From NCBI GenBank assembly GCA_016200035.1, contig JACQFM010000152.1, positions 1 to 6,048 of the forward strand: DNA of 6,048 bases, written 5' to 3'. Positions 1-6,048 of the stretch are shown here, one piece after another. This DNA is from Nitrososphaerota archaeon. GTDB lineage: Archaea; Thermoproteota; Nitrososphaeria; Nitrososphaerales; Nitrosopumilaceae. A model generated the notes under the pieces. The model saw only the letters and a program-made list of their open reading frames with translations. It was not told the origin of the DNA and did not search any database. A program made the translations under genes and the position numbers. Position 1 is the stretch's first letter. Every line of letters starts with the position of its first letter.

Positions 1-3000
1 GTACTGTCTTGAACATCAAAATAGTACTGCCTCCAATCTCCTGCGTTGTACCTGTTTACCATATCAAATGCTCCACCAACGTACCCGTTTCCATACAAAA
101 CGTCAACGTCCTTAGAACCTTCTATAACAGTTGGCATATCTTTTCCCTGAATTTTCTTTTTAACTCCAAAGGAGACAGGAGCATTGACCTCATGCTTATC
201 ACTTTTAAATGAAATGAATCCTTGATAAACACCGGGTTTAGAATCTGTTGGAACAACAAGTGTTGCAGTAATATCACTTGAGCTATGAGGTAAGACCTGT
301 ATGTTGTTTGAATTTACCCAAACATCAGTCCAGCCTTTCTTTTTGTAAAAGCTTGCGGTCAGTGTGTAATCCATAGAGGTAGAATTTTTTTTAGTGTCTC
401 CAGTCCAGTAAGAGTATCTTGTTGGAACTGGATAAACGCCTACAAGTGGAGTGTTTTTAATTTCTGAATTTGGTTCTGAAACTCTTATCTCCTGTACTGT
501 ACCCCATGAGCCACCACGGTTTACCATGGAAAGCTCATTAGAGGTGACGTTTCCATCCTTGTTTTTGTCATTCCAATCATAAAAGTAAAGTGATGATATC
601 CTCATGTCATTTGCATAAAGTTTTTCAGTTGAATTCATGAAGTTCGCAAAAGGAAAATTTAGGTTTAGAATCATCATTGATGCGTCATCTGGAATAGGTT
701 TCACTTTTTGGAAGAAAGAACGAAGATCCTTGCGTTCTATCATATCTTCGAGAAGTATGTAGTTTGGCCTGTAGACACCGGATTTGTTTATCAGTTTGTC
801 TTGTTGACCGACTTGAGTTGTACCAGTGTATTGCAATTTTTCTATTAGTTCAAAATTTTGAGGTGCTATTTTGATGTCAAGTGTATCATTTGTAGGATTC
901 TCTATTGTAAAAGTTGCAGAGGTTCGTTCTCCAGGATAGAGTCTTCCTGCAAACCATGCAGTATCTGGAAAAGGATAGTCAGGAACTTGTAATTTTTTAA
1001 CTCCAAATGAACTAGAGTTTATTGAGTTTATTGGAATATCAAGTACCTTCTTTATGTTAGAATATGATACGTTATTATGTACAACAAATACGCCGCTTTT
1101 TCCCTTAACAAAATCTACGGCCTTGGCTACATTTACTAGCCCTGCACCTTGTGAAAAAGGATCATTTTTGAGGTCAGTGGCTGTAGACATAAGAATATTC
1201 TTAATTCTAAAAGGATCATACGCAGCATCTTTTTGTTTTAGACTTTCAATCAATATTGCAGCAGAACCAGATACAATTGGTGCTGCCATGCTTGTTCCGC
1301 CAAACATCACAAATGGGTCTGTCGCATTTTTTCCAGTTCTTGTTACGCTAGTTGGAGTAAAACTATATGCACCTACACCCATCAAATCTGGTTCTGGGTT
1401 ACCAATTAATCCCGGTCCCCTGCTTGAAAAGTCTGCGATGTTATTTGAAAAGGCAGTGCTATTACCAAATCTAGGTTGATTCTTGAACTGCCCGGTTCCA
1501 ACGTATACATTATTTGTTGTTGCGCCAACTGTTAATCCGTAAGGTACTGCAGCAGGAATTCCTATAGTTCCGTACCCGTGTCCTGAGTTTCCTGCACTAG
1601 TAACAAAAAGTGTGCCGGGATAATTCTTATCAATCGAACCTGGTACAGCAAGAGCACTTACTACAAGAGACAACACGTCAAGTCCTGGCGCTGCTTGCAA
1701 AGTTGGGAAGTTTGGAATCCCCCAGCTATTTGATATTATATCTACACGCGGTTTTCCTTCAAAAATCCATGTGTTATTTTTTTGGCTAAATCCTGCTGCC
1801 CAAAGCCATCCATAAACAGCATCTCCAAGCCAAAGAGATTTAATTGGAATTATCTTTGCTCCTGGTGCTATACCTCTTAGAGAATATTTTGTAGAGTTAC
1901 TGTAAAGATCGTAACTTCCAACTCCCTTGGATGCAATAGTAGCTGCACTTGATGTTCCATGGCCTAGAAAATCATACATTACTCCAAAATAATTTCCCTT
2001 TGGATCTAATGGTTGCAAAAGCGTTCCGTTAACAGCTTTTAACTTTACATCGATTGAGGACTGCTTCCCCTTGACACCATATATGTCAACTACTTGTGCT
2101 CCTACCGTTCCTGCACTATAATCAAATTTTCCATCCTTATTAGAATCATATACAAGGAATTCCTTTCCATTTCCCAAAGTTATTGGTCTCTCATCTGTAA
2201 AATCAAAATCATATTTTGGTTGAGTAAGGCTTCTTTGTTCAAAGCGGTTAAAATCAAGCCAAGAAGTGGACATGTCAGGTATTATTGTATTGTACATACC
2301 TGCAACCTTAGAGTCTACTACAAGTACAGGGACAAGTTGCACTCTAGCTAAAGGTCCCTGTGAATATCCTTGGTAAATTACTCCCAAGTGATAGATTCCA
2401 CTTTTTGAAATAATGAAATCTCTATTGGTTTTGCCAATTTTCATGTCATTTGAGATTGTGCCATTAAGAACTGGATTTCCAGTTCCTTGAAGTAGTGAGT
2501 TATAGACAAGAACTGGTGTCCCGACACCTTTTTTTGAGAGATCCAAATACACACCTTTTGAGTTAACATATACGGAGGATGTAATGTTTTTTGGAATAAT
2601 CTTTGTATAATTTTTGATTATGCCATTTTCGTTTATGTTTGCAATAAACGTGGAGTTTGTAAGCACCAAACCTTGGCCATCTGTATCAATCATGATTGGA
2701 ATATTGTTCTTATCTCTTGCAAGTGAATCCATCATATCTGGATTCGAAAAATCAGCTCCAGTATCTACTATTCCAATTGTCACACCTTTTCCCGTCAGAT
2801 TGTATTTTTGAAAAACCTCTTCAGAACCAACAATGTTACCAATTCTAGATCCTTCGGCTACACGCTCGATTTTTGAAGTCTTTTCCATAGAGTCAAATTG
2901 TAGCATAAAATCCTCAATTACCGTGTAACCCTTTTGCTTAAGATCTGAGATGCCTTTCTCGGAAAAAAGACCAACAGAAAAAAAACCATTTGTCGAACTT

Positions 3001-3242
3001 GCATCGTAGATCAGGTTGTCTGCTCTTGACTTGACAGGAGAAATTGAACCAGAACCAAATATTATGTATCTTTTGGTTGGATTATCAATGGTGATTGGTG
3101 AAAATTTGATAATATCTGACTCTTGTCTGAAATTAAAATTTGGATTTTGCTGAAGCAGTTCTGCATCATAAAATCCGTAAGTCCCTCTACCAAGAACACT
3201 TAGCATCAGTATACAAATTAAAACAAATGCCATTTTTGGCAT
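1..3242 (-). CDS. Secreted subtilisin-family (S8) serine protease, pyrolysin/TPP-II-like, C-terminus beyond window
   Basis: Exported endopeptidase; the frame stays open from ATG 3242 to the left edge, giving 1080 visible residues. All S8 motifs are seen in one frame: catalytic Asp in VDTGAD (D160), His in GHGTSSAA (H428), substrate-binding SNSWG (504-508), oxyanion Asn in SAGNSGHG (N552), catalytic Ser in GGTSMAAP (S651), and the domain-closing GAGLVNVAKA near 700-709. The N-terminus has a short hydrophobic signal peptide (about 5-18), then a probable propeptide to about 130. Asp and His are 268 residues apart, far more than in classical subtilisin, as in pyrolysin and tripeptidyl peptidase II. 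This insert holds a DxNxDGxxD calcium-type loop (D366-D374). After the catalytic domain come beta-rich segments and a 12-residue EF-hand-type loop (D892 to E903). At least 17 N-x-S/T sequons are visible. No in-frame start lies upstream before the TAG at 3288-3290; ATG 3233 is an alternative start. The natural target is unknown. S8 identity is certain; the subfamily is inferred. Confidence 0.96.
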   Translation of the reverse strand, partial: MPKMAFVLICILMLSVLGRGTYGFYDAELLQQNPNFNFRQESDIIKFSPITIDNPTKRYIIFGSGSISPVKSRADNLIYDASSTNGFFSVGLFSEKGISDLKQKGYTVIEDFMLQFDSMEKTSKIERVAEGSRIGNIVGSEEVFQKYNLTGKGVTIGIVDTGADFSNPDMMDSLARDKNNIPIMIDTDGQGLVLTNSTFIANINENGIIKNYTKIIPKNITSSVYVNSKGVYLDLSKKGVGTPVLVYNSLLQGTGNPVLNGTISNDMKIGKTNRDFIISKSGIYHLGVIYQGYSQGPLARVQLVPVLVVDSKVAGMYNTIIPDMSTSWLDFNRFEQRSLTQPKYDFDFTDERPITLGNGKEFLVYDSNKDGKFDYSAGTVGAQVVDIYGVKGKQSSIDVKLKAVNGTLLQPLDPKGNYFGVMYDFLGHGTSSAATIASKGVGSYDLYSNSTKYSLRGIAPGAKIIPIKSLWLGDAVYGWLWAAGFSQKNNTWIFEGKPRVDIISNSWGIPNFPTLQAAPGLDVLSLVVSALAVPGSIDKNYPGTLFVTSAGNSGHGYGTIGIPAAVPYGLTVGATTNNVYVGTGQFKNQPRFGNSTAFSNNIADFSSRGPGLIGNPEPDLMGVGAYSFTPTSVTRTGKNATDPFVMFGGTSMAAPIVSGSAAILIESLKQKDAAYDPFRIKNILMSTATDLKNDPFSQGAGLVNVAKAVDFVKGKSGVFVVHNNVSYSNIKKVLDIPINSINSSSFGVKKLQVPDYPFPDTAWFAGRLYPGERTSATFTIENPTNDTLDIKIAPQNFELIEKLQYTGTTQVGQQDKLINKSGVYRPNYILLEDMIERKDLRSFFQKVKPIPDDASMMILNLNFPFANFMNSTEKLYANDMRISSLYFYDWNDKNKDGNVTSNELSMVNRGGSWGTVQEIRVSEPNSEIKNTPLVGVYPVPTRYSYWTGDTKKNSTSMDYTLTASFYKKKGWTDVWVNSNNIQVLPHSSSDITATLVVPTDSKPGVYQGFISFKSDKHEVNAPVSFGVKKKIQGKDMPTVIEGSKDVDVLYGNGYVGGAFDMVNRYNAGDWRQYYFDVQDS

Positions 3243-3266
3243 GTCGGAAAAAGCTTTGCTTTGTCT

Positions 3267-3272
3267 ATTATA
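3267..3272 (-). promoter_or_regulatory. TATA-like box (TATAAT) for the S8 protease
   Basis: On the minus strand TATAAT is centred about 27 bases before ATG 3242, the spacing expected between an archaeal TATA box and a transcription start. Transcription would then begin at or next to the ATG, giving a leaderless mRNA. No Shine-Dalgarno sequence precedes the ATG, which fits. The box sits in the 31-base gap just after the TAG of the upstream membrane protein, so the protease could be expressed separately from it as well as by read-through. Inferred from position only. Confidence 0.45.
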
Positions 3273-3273
3273 G

Positions 3274-4266
3274 CTATCTTCTTCTGGCTAGAATTGTAAT
3301 CTGTAAAGCTATGATTATTGCAATCAATGCGACAATTGGCAGGAATAAAGAATTGAACTGACCAGATGCTGCTTCTATATTTGATACTGAACCAGAAATT
3401 GATGCAACACTTTTGTCGATGTTTTGATTTGCTTCTGTTAGAGATTTCTGACTTTTATCAAGTGCTACACCAAAGCCTGATATTTCTGATTTGAGCTTGT
3501 CCAATTCCTTTGATGTTGAATCAAGAACAGAGTTTAGTTCCAGTATCTGCTTTGATATTCCCTCTATGTCTTGCTTGAGCACTACAGTTGCAACAGATCC
3601 ATGTGATATTGTTCCTTGATTGAAGGAAACTATGTGAAATACATAGGTGCCTTCTTGAGTAGGTGTATAGTCAGCATAGTATATTCCCTGATGTAAAGTC
3701 TTAAAGGAATTGGCAAGACTCACCACCTGACCCGAAGGAAGATGAACATGAGATGTGCTTAATAACTTTGTAGGAGAGCCAGCAACCAACAATCCATCAC
3801 TTGTTACTTGAACAAATACTCTAATTGGTTGGTTTATAGCAGATGTTTGTGGTGCAAAAACTTGAGTGTTAATAATTCTTTGAATTGGGACTTCTGTGAG
3901 CTCAGATGATGGAGCAAATTTTACATCTAGTTTTACAGAATAGCCCTTTTCTTTAGTGGCGATTGTTTCTACAGTGTATGTGCCGTGGGGATAGGTCGTT
4001 GATGCAGCAGGCCATTTTATAAGAACGTGCTCAAATTCACCATTACTGTCAGCTTTTATCTGATCAAATTTGGCAATGGTGCCATCAGGAGCAAAGAGTC
4101 GTATAATTAATTCCTCGTTTGGTAATGCACTACCATACACTAAGAGTGGTTGGCCATCTGAATAGACCTTGTTGTCAGTAAAAGCTTGTAACGTTTCACC
4201 GTATGCAATAATAAAATTTACAGACAACAAAAGCGAAAGTACTATTATCGTTTTCAACTTATTCAT
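3274..4266 (-). CDS. Exported Ig-like/coiled-coil protein with C-terminal membrane anchor
   Basis: No specific family is recognised; the architecture is clear. Residues 1-23 form a signal peptide (basic MNKLK, hydrophobic core, likely cut near AYG). Residues about 25-117 and 125-230 look like two beta-sandwich domains of Ig or macroglobulin-MG2 type, each closing with a GTY-type strand (PHGTYTVE; EGTYVFHI). Residues about 232-300 are rich in heptad-like Leu/Ile/Val with Lys/Glu/Ser/Gln and probably form a coiled coil. Residues 306-327 are a hydrophobic span ending in Arg-Arg-Arg, a stop-transfer anchor. This predicts a stalked protein outside the cell, held by its C-terminus. The PEFG motif of thaumarchaeal PEFG-CTERM sorting signals is absent. 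The S8 protease starts 31 bases downstream on the same strand, suggesting a shared surface role such as tether, chaperone or substrate presenter. That role is inference. Confidence 0.9.
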   Translation of the reverse strand: MNKLKTIIVLSLLLSVNFIIAYGETLQAFTDNKVYSDGQPLLVYGSALPNEELIIRLFAPDGTIAKFDQIKADSNGEFEHVLIKWPAASTTYPHGTYTVETIATKEKGYSVKLDVKFAPSSELTEVPIQRIINTQVFAPQTSAINQPIRVFVQVTSDGLLVAGSPTKLLSTSHVHLPSGQVVSLANSFKTLHQGIYYADYTPTQEGTYVFHIVSFNQGTISHGSVATVVLKQDIEGISKQILELNSVLDSTSKELDKLKSEISGFGVALDKSQKSLTEANQNIDKSVASISGSVSNIEAASGQFNSLFLPIVALIAIIIALQITILARRR

Positions 4267-4307
4267 GATGATTGGTGCCCATAGATATTGGTTCTGCTCA
4301 ACTCTTC

Positions 4308-4317
4308 TAATTTATTT
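4308..4317 (-). promoter_or_regulatory. Possible TATA-like box for the coiled-coil membrane protein
   Basis: The minus-strand sequence AAATAAATTA is the most TATA-like element upstream of ATG 4266. Its centre is about 46 bases before the ATG, so a start site 26-27 bases downstream would leave a leader of roughly 20 bases. This differs from the other genes here, where the box spacing suggests no leader. The leader would contain an out-of-frame ATG at 4282. Weak, position-based evidence. Confidence 0.3.
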
Positions 4318-4378
4318 GTGTTAAACTAATAATCCAAATAAAACACTCGGTATACAATTGCATATCTGGTCTGTATGT

Positions 4379-4393
4379 AAAATGTGTTTCACA
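4379..4393 (-). terminator. Weak hairpin plus T-run after the histidine phosphatase gene
   Basis: Reading the minus strand, 18 bases after the phosphatase stop codon, TGTG-AAA-CACA is followed at once by TTTT. The stem has only four base pairs, so a classical hairpin terminator is doubtful. Archaeal termination depends mainly on T-rich tracts, and this is the best candidate in the 145-base gap between the phosphatase and the coiled-coil protein. Confidence 0.25.
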
Positions 4394-4411
4394 AGACAGA
4401 AATGATTTTAA

Positions 4412-5032
4412 TTATTCTTGAATATACCTTTCTGAACTCATAGAGTTCATAGAAACCAAAGAAAAATCGGCTTGTTCCTTTTTTACTATTGTAAGAGATG
4501 CATTTCTTATTATTAATTCATATAATGATTCTGGTCTTAGCTGAGTTATTGTAGAAATTATAGCTTTTATTGGATCCATGTGAGTAACTAGCAAGACGTT
4601 TTTGTCCTCGTGCACTGCAGAACAGTGATTAACCATTTCCAATACCCTTTTTTTTACATTAGAAAACGTTTCTACTCCATTTTTTTCTATGACTGGATCA
4701 TTTTGATAAAATCGTAGAAAAACGTTACCGTATTTTTCAAACATATCTTCATAGTTCATCCCAGAAAAGGTTCCCATCTCGATCTCAGTAATTCGTTCAT
4801 CTATCTGATAACTTGCATCTAGTTTATCTGCTATAATCTTTGCAGTGTGAAGAGCACGCTCAATTGGACTTGAGTAAATAGCTGAGATTTTCAGAGGTTC
4901 AAGAAATGTGGCTATTTTATTGGCTTGTTCAATTCCCTTTTTTGTAAGTGGAATTCCTTCTCTTCTGCCAGCAAGAATCCTGTCTACGTTATTTTTGGCT
5001 TGTGCATGTCGTAAAAAAATAATCAATGACAA
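4412..5032 (-). CDS. Histidine phosphatase superfamily protein (phosphoglycerate-mutase-like)
   Basis: Cytoplasmic phosphatase of the branch-1 histidine phosphatase superfamily, which hydrolyses phosphomonoesters through a phospho-histidine. At 206 residues it has normal family length. Seen: the N-terminal LRHAQ motif with the nucleophile H9 and phosphate-binding R8; SSPIERALHTA with conserved R59; TEIEMGTFSG with the likely general acid E83; and the second histidine in VTHMDPIKA (H151). Most relatives have Gly directly after the second His; here it is Met152, a small departure next to the active site. There is no signal peptide. The start is a TTG. Another in-frame TTG at 5026 would give MIIFLRHAQ and fits an upstream TATA-like box better; no in-frame ATG precedes the motif. 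The substrate cannot be read from sequence: phosphosugars, alpha-ribazole phosphate (CobC-like) and broad-specificity hydrolysis all remain possible, and no cobalamin gene lies nearby. Confidence 0.9.
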   Translation of the reverse strand: MSLIIFLRHAQAKNNVDRILAGRREGIPLTKKGIEQANKIATFLEPLKISAIYSSPIERALHTAKIIADKLDASYQIDERITEIEMGTFSGMNYEDMFEKYGNVFLRFYQNDPVIEKNGVETFSNVKKRVLEMVNHCSAVHEDKNVLLVTHMDPIKAIISTITQLRPESLYELIIRNASLTIVKKEQADFSLVSMNSMSSERYIQE

Positions 5033-5086
5033 TAGTGCCCAGATGTTAAATAAAAGATAATAATAACATTACCAGAGCTTGGTTTT
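5033..5086. promoter_or_regulatory. Divergent promoter region between phosphatase and npdG
   Basis: These 54 bases separate two genes read outward, both with non-ATG starts (TTG leftward, GTG rightward) and neither with a Shine-Dalgarno sequence. The AT-rich core holds ATAATAATAA at 5057-5066, centred about 26 bases before the GTG, the leaderless spacing for npdG. On the minus strand TTTTATTTAA (5046-5055) is centred about 18 bases before TTG 5032 and about 24 before TTG 5026. The reverse of the ATAATAATAA element lies about 30 before TTG 5032. The two promoters must overlap or share bases, so they could compete or be co-regulated. Exact boxes are inferred. Confidence 0.55.
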
Positions 5087-5758
5087 GTGAAGATCGGTAT
5101 CGTAGGAGGAACAGGTGGGATGGGATTGGGCTTTGCACTAAGATGGTGTGTAAATCATGATATTATGATTGGTTCTAGAGATCCAACAAAAGCTGCCAAC
5201 GCAGCTTCAGAATATTCAGAGAGTACTTCTAAATTTTATGGGTCAATCAAAGGCAAGATAACAGGAAATGACAATCTTTCTGTTGTGAAAGAAGCGGATG
5301 TTGTGATTTTATCCATACCCTATGAAAATATAGACAGTACTTGCTCTCAACTTCTGCCCAACCTAAAAAATGGCAGCATTGTAATTTCCCCTATAGTTCC
5401 AATGAAAAAAACTGAAGCTGGATTTGAATTCATACCATTAATCGAAAAGAAACCGTCAGCTGCTGAGCTCGTACAAAAATATATGAAAGATAAAACAAAA
5501 CTCATAGCAGCGTTTCATACCATATCAGAAAAAAAACTCGCTGATCCTAACCTTGTTTTAGATTCTGACATATTTGTCTGCGGAGATGACCAAAATGCGC
5601 TAAGTGTTGTTAATGGCTTGATTAAAGAAATACGATCTCTTCGACCTGTGCTTTTAGGTCCTTTATCATTGTCTTATCTTGCTGAAATTACAACACCAAT
5701 TCTTCTGAATGCAATGATAAAAAACAAGATGAAGAATCCTGGAATTAAGATAATTTAA
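5087..5758 (+). CDS. npdG: NADPH-dependent F420 reductase (F420H2:NADP+ oxidoreductase)
   Basis: Transfers hydride between NADP(H) and the deazaflavin coenzyme F420 in the cytoplasm. At 223 residues it matches the family (Archaeoglobus Fno is about 212). Seen: the protein opens directly with the Rossmann strand and dinucleotide loop GIVGGTGGMGLGFALR (4-19); GSR at 29-31, the usual place for binding the NADP 2'-phosphate; VVILSIPYENI (72-82); SPIVPM (101-106); AAFHTIS (141-147), where family members have a PAF-type F420-site segment; VCGDD (164-168); and the C-terminal region with LGPLSLSYLAEITTPILLNAM (190-210). The GTG start is favoured because the Rossmann strand begins immediately after it, as in relatives. 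A TATA-like box lies about 26 bases upstream. The physiological direction (making F420H2 or NADPH) cannot be decided here. It is followed 23 bases later by a small membrane protein gene. A related NADP-binding reductase with another partner is the main alternative. Confidence 0.88.
   Translation: MKIGIVGGTGGMGLGFALRWCVNHDIMIGSRDPTKAANAASEYSESTSKFYGSIKGKITGNDNLSVVKEADVVILSIPYENIDSTCSQLLPNLKNGSIVISPIVPMKKTEAGFEFIPLIEKKPSAAELVQKYMKDKTKLIAAFHTISEKKLADPNLVLDSDIFVCGDDQNALSVVNGLIKEIRSLRPVLLGPLSLSYLAEITTPILLNAMIKNKMKNPGIKII
5751..5758 (+). promoter_or_regulatory. TATA-like box (TAATTTAA) for the small membrane protein
   Basis: TAATTTAA lies inside the last codons of npdG, including its TAA stop, and is centred about 27 bases before ATG 5782. 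That is the spacing for a leaderless transcript starting at this ATG, and no Shine-Dalgarno sequence is seen between them. The small gene may therefore have its own promoter as well as read-through from npdG. AT-rich gene ends give such matches by chance, so support is moderate. Confidence 0.4.
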
Positions 5759-5781
5759 GTCAGTATCACCAACCATTGTTC

Positions 5782-6012
5782 ATGGGTTTAAAGTACAGAC
5801 GAGGCAGAAACTGGTTCACTGCCATGGGAGTTTTATTTATTGTGATGGCATCGATTATTCTTGCAAGAAATCTGCTTATTTGGGGACCAGAATTTGTACT
5901 AGATTTTTTGAAATCATCAGAAATTACCAACGAAAAAATATCAATGGCAATGATTGGCTTTGGAGGACTGTTGATATTTCTTGGATTAAGAAGAGGAATA
6001 GATGAGAAGTGA
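5782..6012 (+). CDS. Small two-pass membrane protein of unknown function
   Basis: A 76-residue protein with no recognised family. The basic N-terminus (MGLKYRRGRN) is followed by a first membrane span at about 12-33 and a second at about 53-69, then a short charged tail (RRGIDEK). The loop at 34-52 is partly acidic (GPEFVLDFLKSSEITNEK). Positive charges before span 1 and after span 2 suggest both ends are cytoplasmic with the loop outside. ATG 5782 was chosen over a TTG six bases upstream because it is an ATG and sits at leaderless distance from a TATA-like box. It follows npdG by 23 bases on the same strand, but nothing in the sequence links it to F420 chemistry. The membrane topology and clean reading frame make it a likely real gene. 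Confidence 0.72.
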   Translation: MGLKYRRGRNWFTAMGVLFIVMASIILARNLLIWGPEFVLDFLKSSEITNEKISMAMIGFGGLLIFLGLRRGIDEK

Positions 6013-6048
6013 TAATCTCTGTAGTTGAAAATTTCACGACTAGTTATA
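6013..6048 (+). other. Downstream end of window: imperfect dyad and AT-rich edge
   Basis: No gene is visible in these last 36 bases. An imperfect inverted repeat spans 6022-6042 (TAGT-TGAAA-A-TTTCA-CG-ACTA), and the window ends in TAGTTATA, which could be the TATA box of a gene beyond the edge. The repeat could be an operator or processing site, but the inner arms are too close to fold as a hairpin and no T-run follows. Confidence 0.2.

Noticed and set aside
9..212. Plus-strand open frame of 67 codons at the left edge
   Set aside because: It is antisense to the continuing protease reading frame, which stays open to the edge of the window.
1054..1479. Plus-strand open frame of 141 codons
   Set aside because: It lies wholly inside the S8 protease gene on the opposite strand, covering the well-conserved catalytic Ser region, and its translation has no recognisable motif.
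2094..2811. Plus-strand open frames of 85 and 65 codons (2094-2351 and 2614-2811)
   Set aside because: Both are antisense shadows of the protease gene (the Asp-His insert and catalytic Asp region) with no domain character.
3274..3350. C-terminal membrane span plus Arg run as a PEFG-CTERM sorting signal
   Set aside because: The hydrophobic span and basic tail fit, but the residues before the span read NSLFLP with no PEFG motif, so an ordinary stop-transfer anchor is the simpler reading.
3140..3361. Plus-strand open frame of 73 codons
   Set aside because: It overlaps the protease signal peptide and the C-terminal anchor of the neighbouring gene on the other strand; both of those have clear protein features and this frame has none.
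5887..5898. PEF in the small membrane protein as a PEFG-type motif
   Set aside because: It sits in the loop between two spans and is followed by Val rather than Gly, and the protein has no signal peptide-passenger arrangement.
6022..6042. Imperfect inverted repeat as a terminator hairpin
   Set aside because: The inner arms are separated by one base, too close to fold, the outer arms need a two-base bulge, and no T-run follows before the window ends.

Overview
The window reads as an AT-rich archaeal chromosome segment, most likely from an ammonia-oxidising lineage (Nitrososphaerota/Thaumarchaeota). Four things point there: an F420-linked NADPH oxidoreductase of the NpdG type; secreted Ig-like and subtilisin-like surface proteins; gene starts with no Shine-Dalgarno sequence; and TATA-like boxes placed about 25-28 bases before several start codons, as expected for leaderless archaeal transcripts. 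The lineage call is inference, since no marker gene is present.

Layout. Three genes lie on the minus strand. From right to left they are a histidine-phosphatase-family enzyme (about 5032 to 4412, TTG start), a 330-residue exported protein with two beta-rich domains, a coiled coil and a C-terminal membrane anchor (4266 to 3274), and a very large exported subtilisin-family (S8) protease. The protease starts at 3242 and is still open at the left edge, so at least 1080 residues are visible and its C-terminus is missing. Two genes lie on the plus strand: a GTG-started NpdG-like NADPH:F420 oxidoreductase (5087-5758) and a 76-residue protein with two membrane segments (5782-6012). The two divergent groups are separated by only 54 bases (5033-5086).

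How the genes may work together. The protease and the coiled-coil protein are 31 bases apart and both carry signal peptides, so they are candidates for a cell-surface protease and its membrane stalk or partner. This would be an analogue of the tetrabrachion/subtilisin pairing known from Staphylothermus; it is a hypothesis from architecture and synteny only. The protease has an intact Asp/His/Ser triad (D160, H428, S651) and oxyanion Asn (N552). It has an enlarged Asp-to-His insertion like those of pyrolysin and tripeptidyl peptidase II, and two calcium-binding-type loops. The oxidoreductase and the small membrane protein form a tight co-oriented pair, but a TATA-like element over the end of npdG suggests the second gene may also have its own promoter. 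No RNA genes, mobile elements, CRISPR arrays or intergenic stretches over 300 bases are visible. The longest gap is 145 bases.
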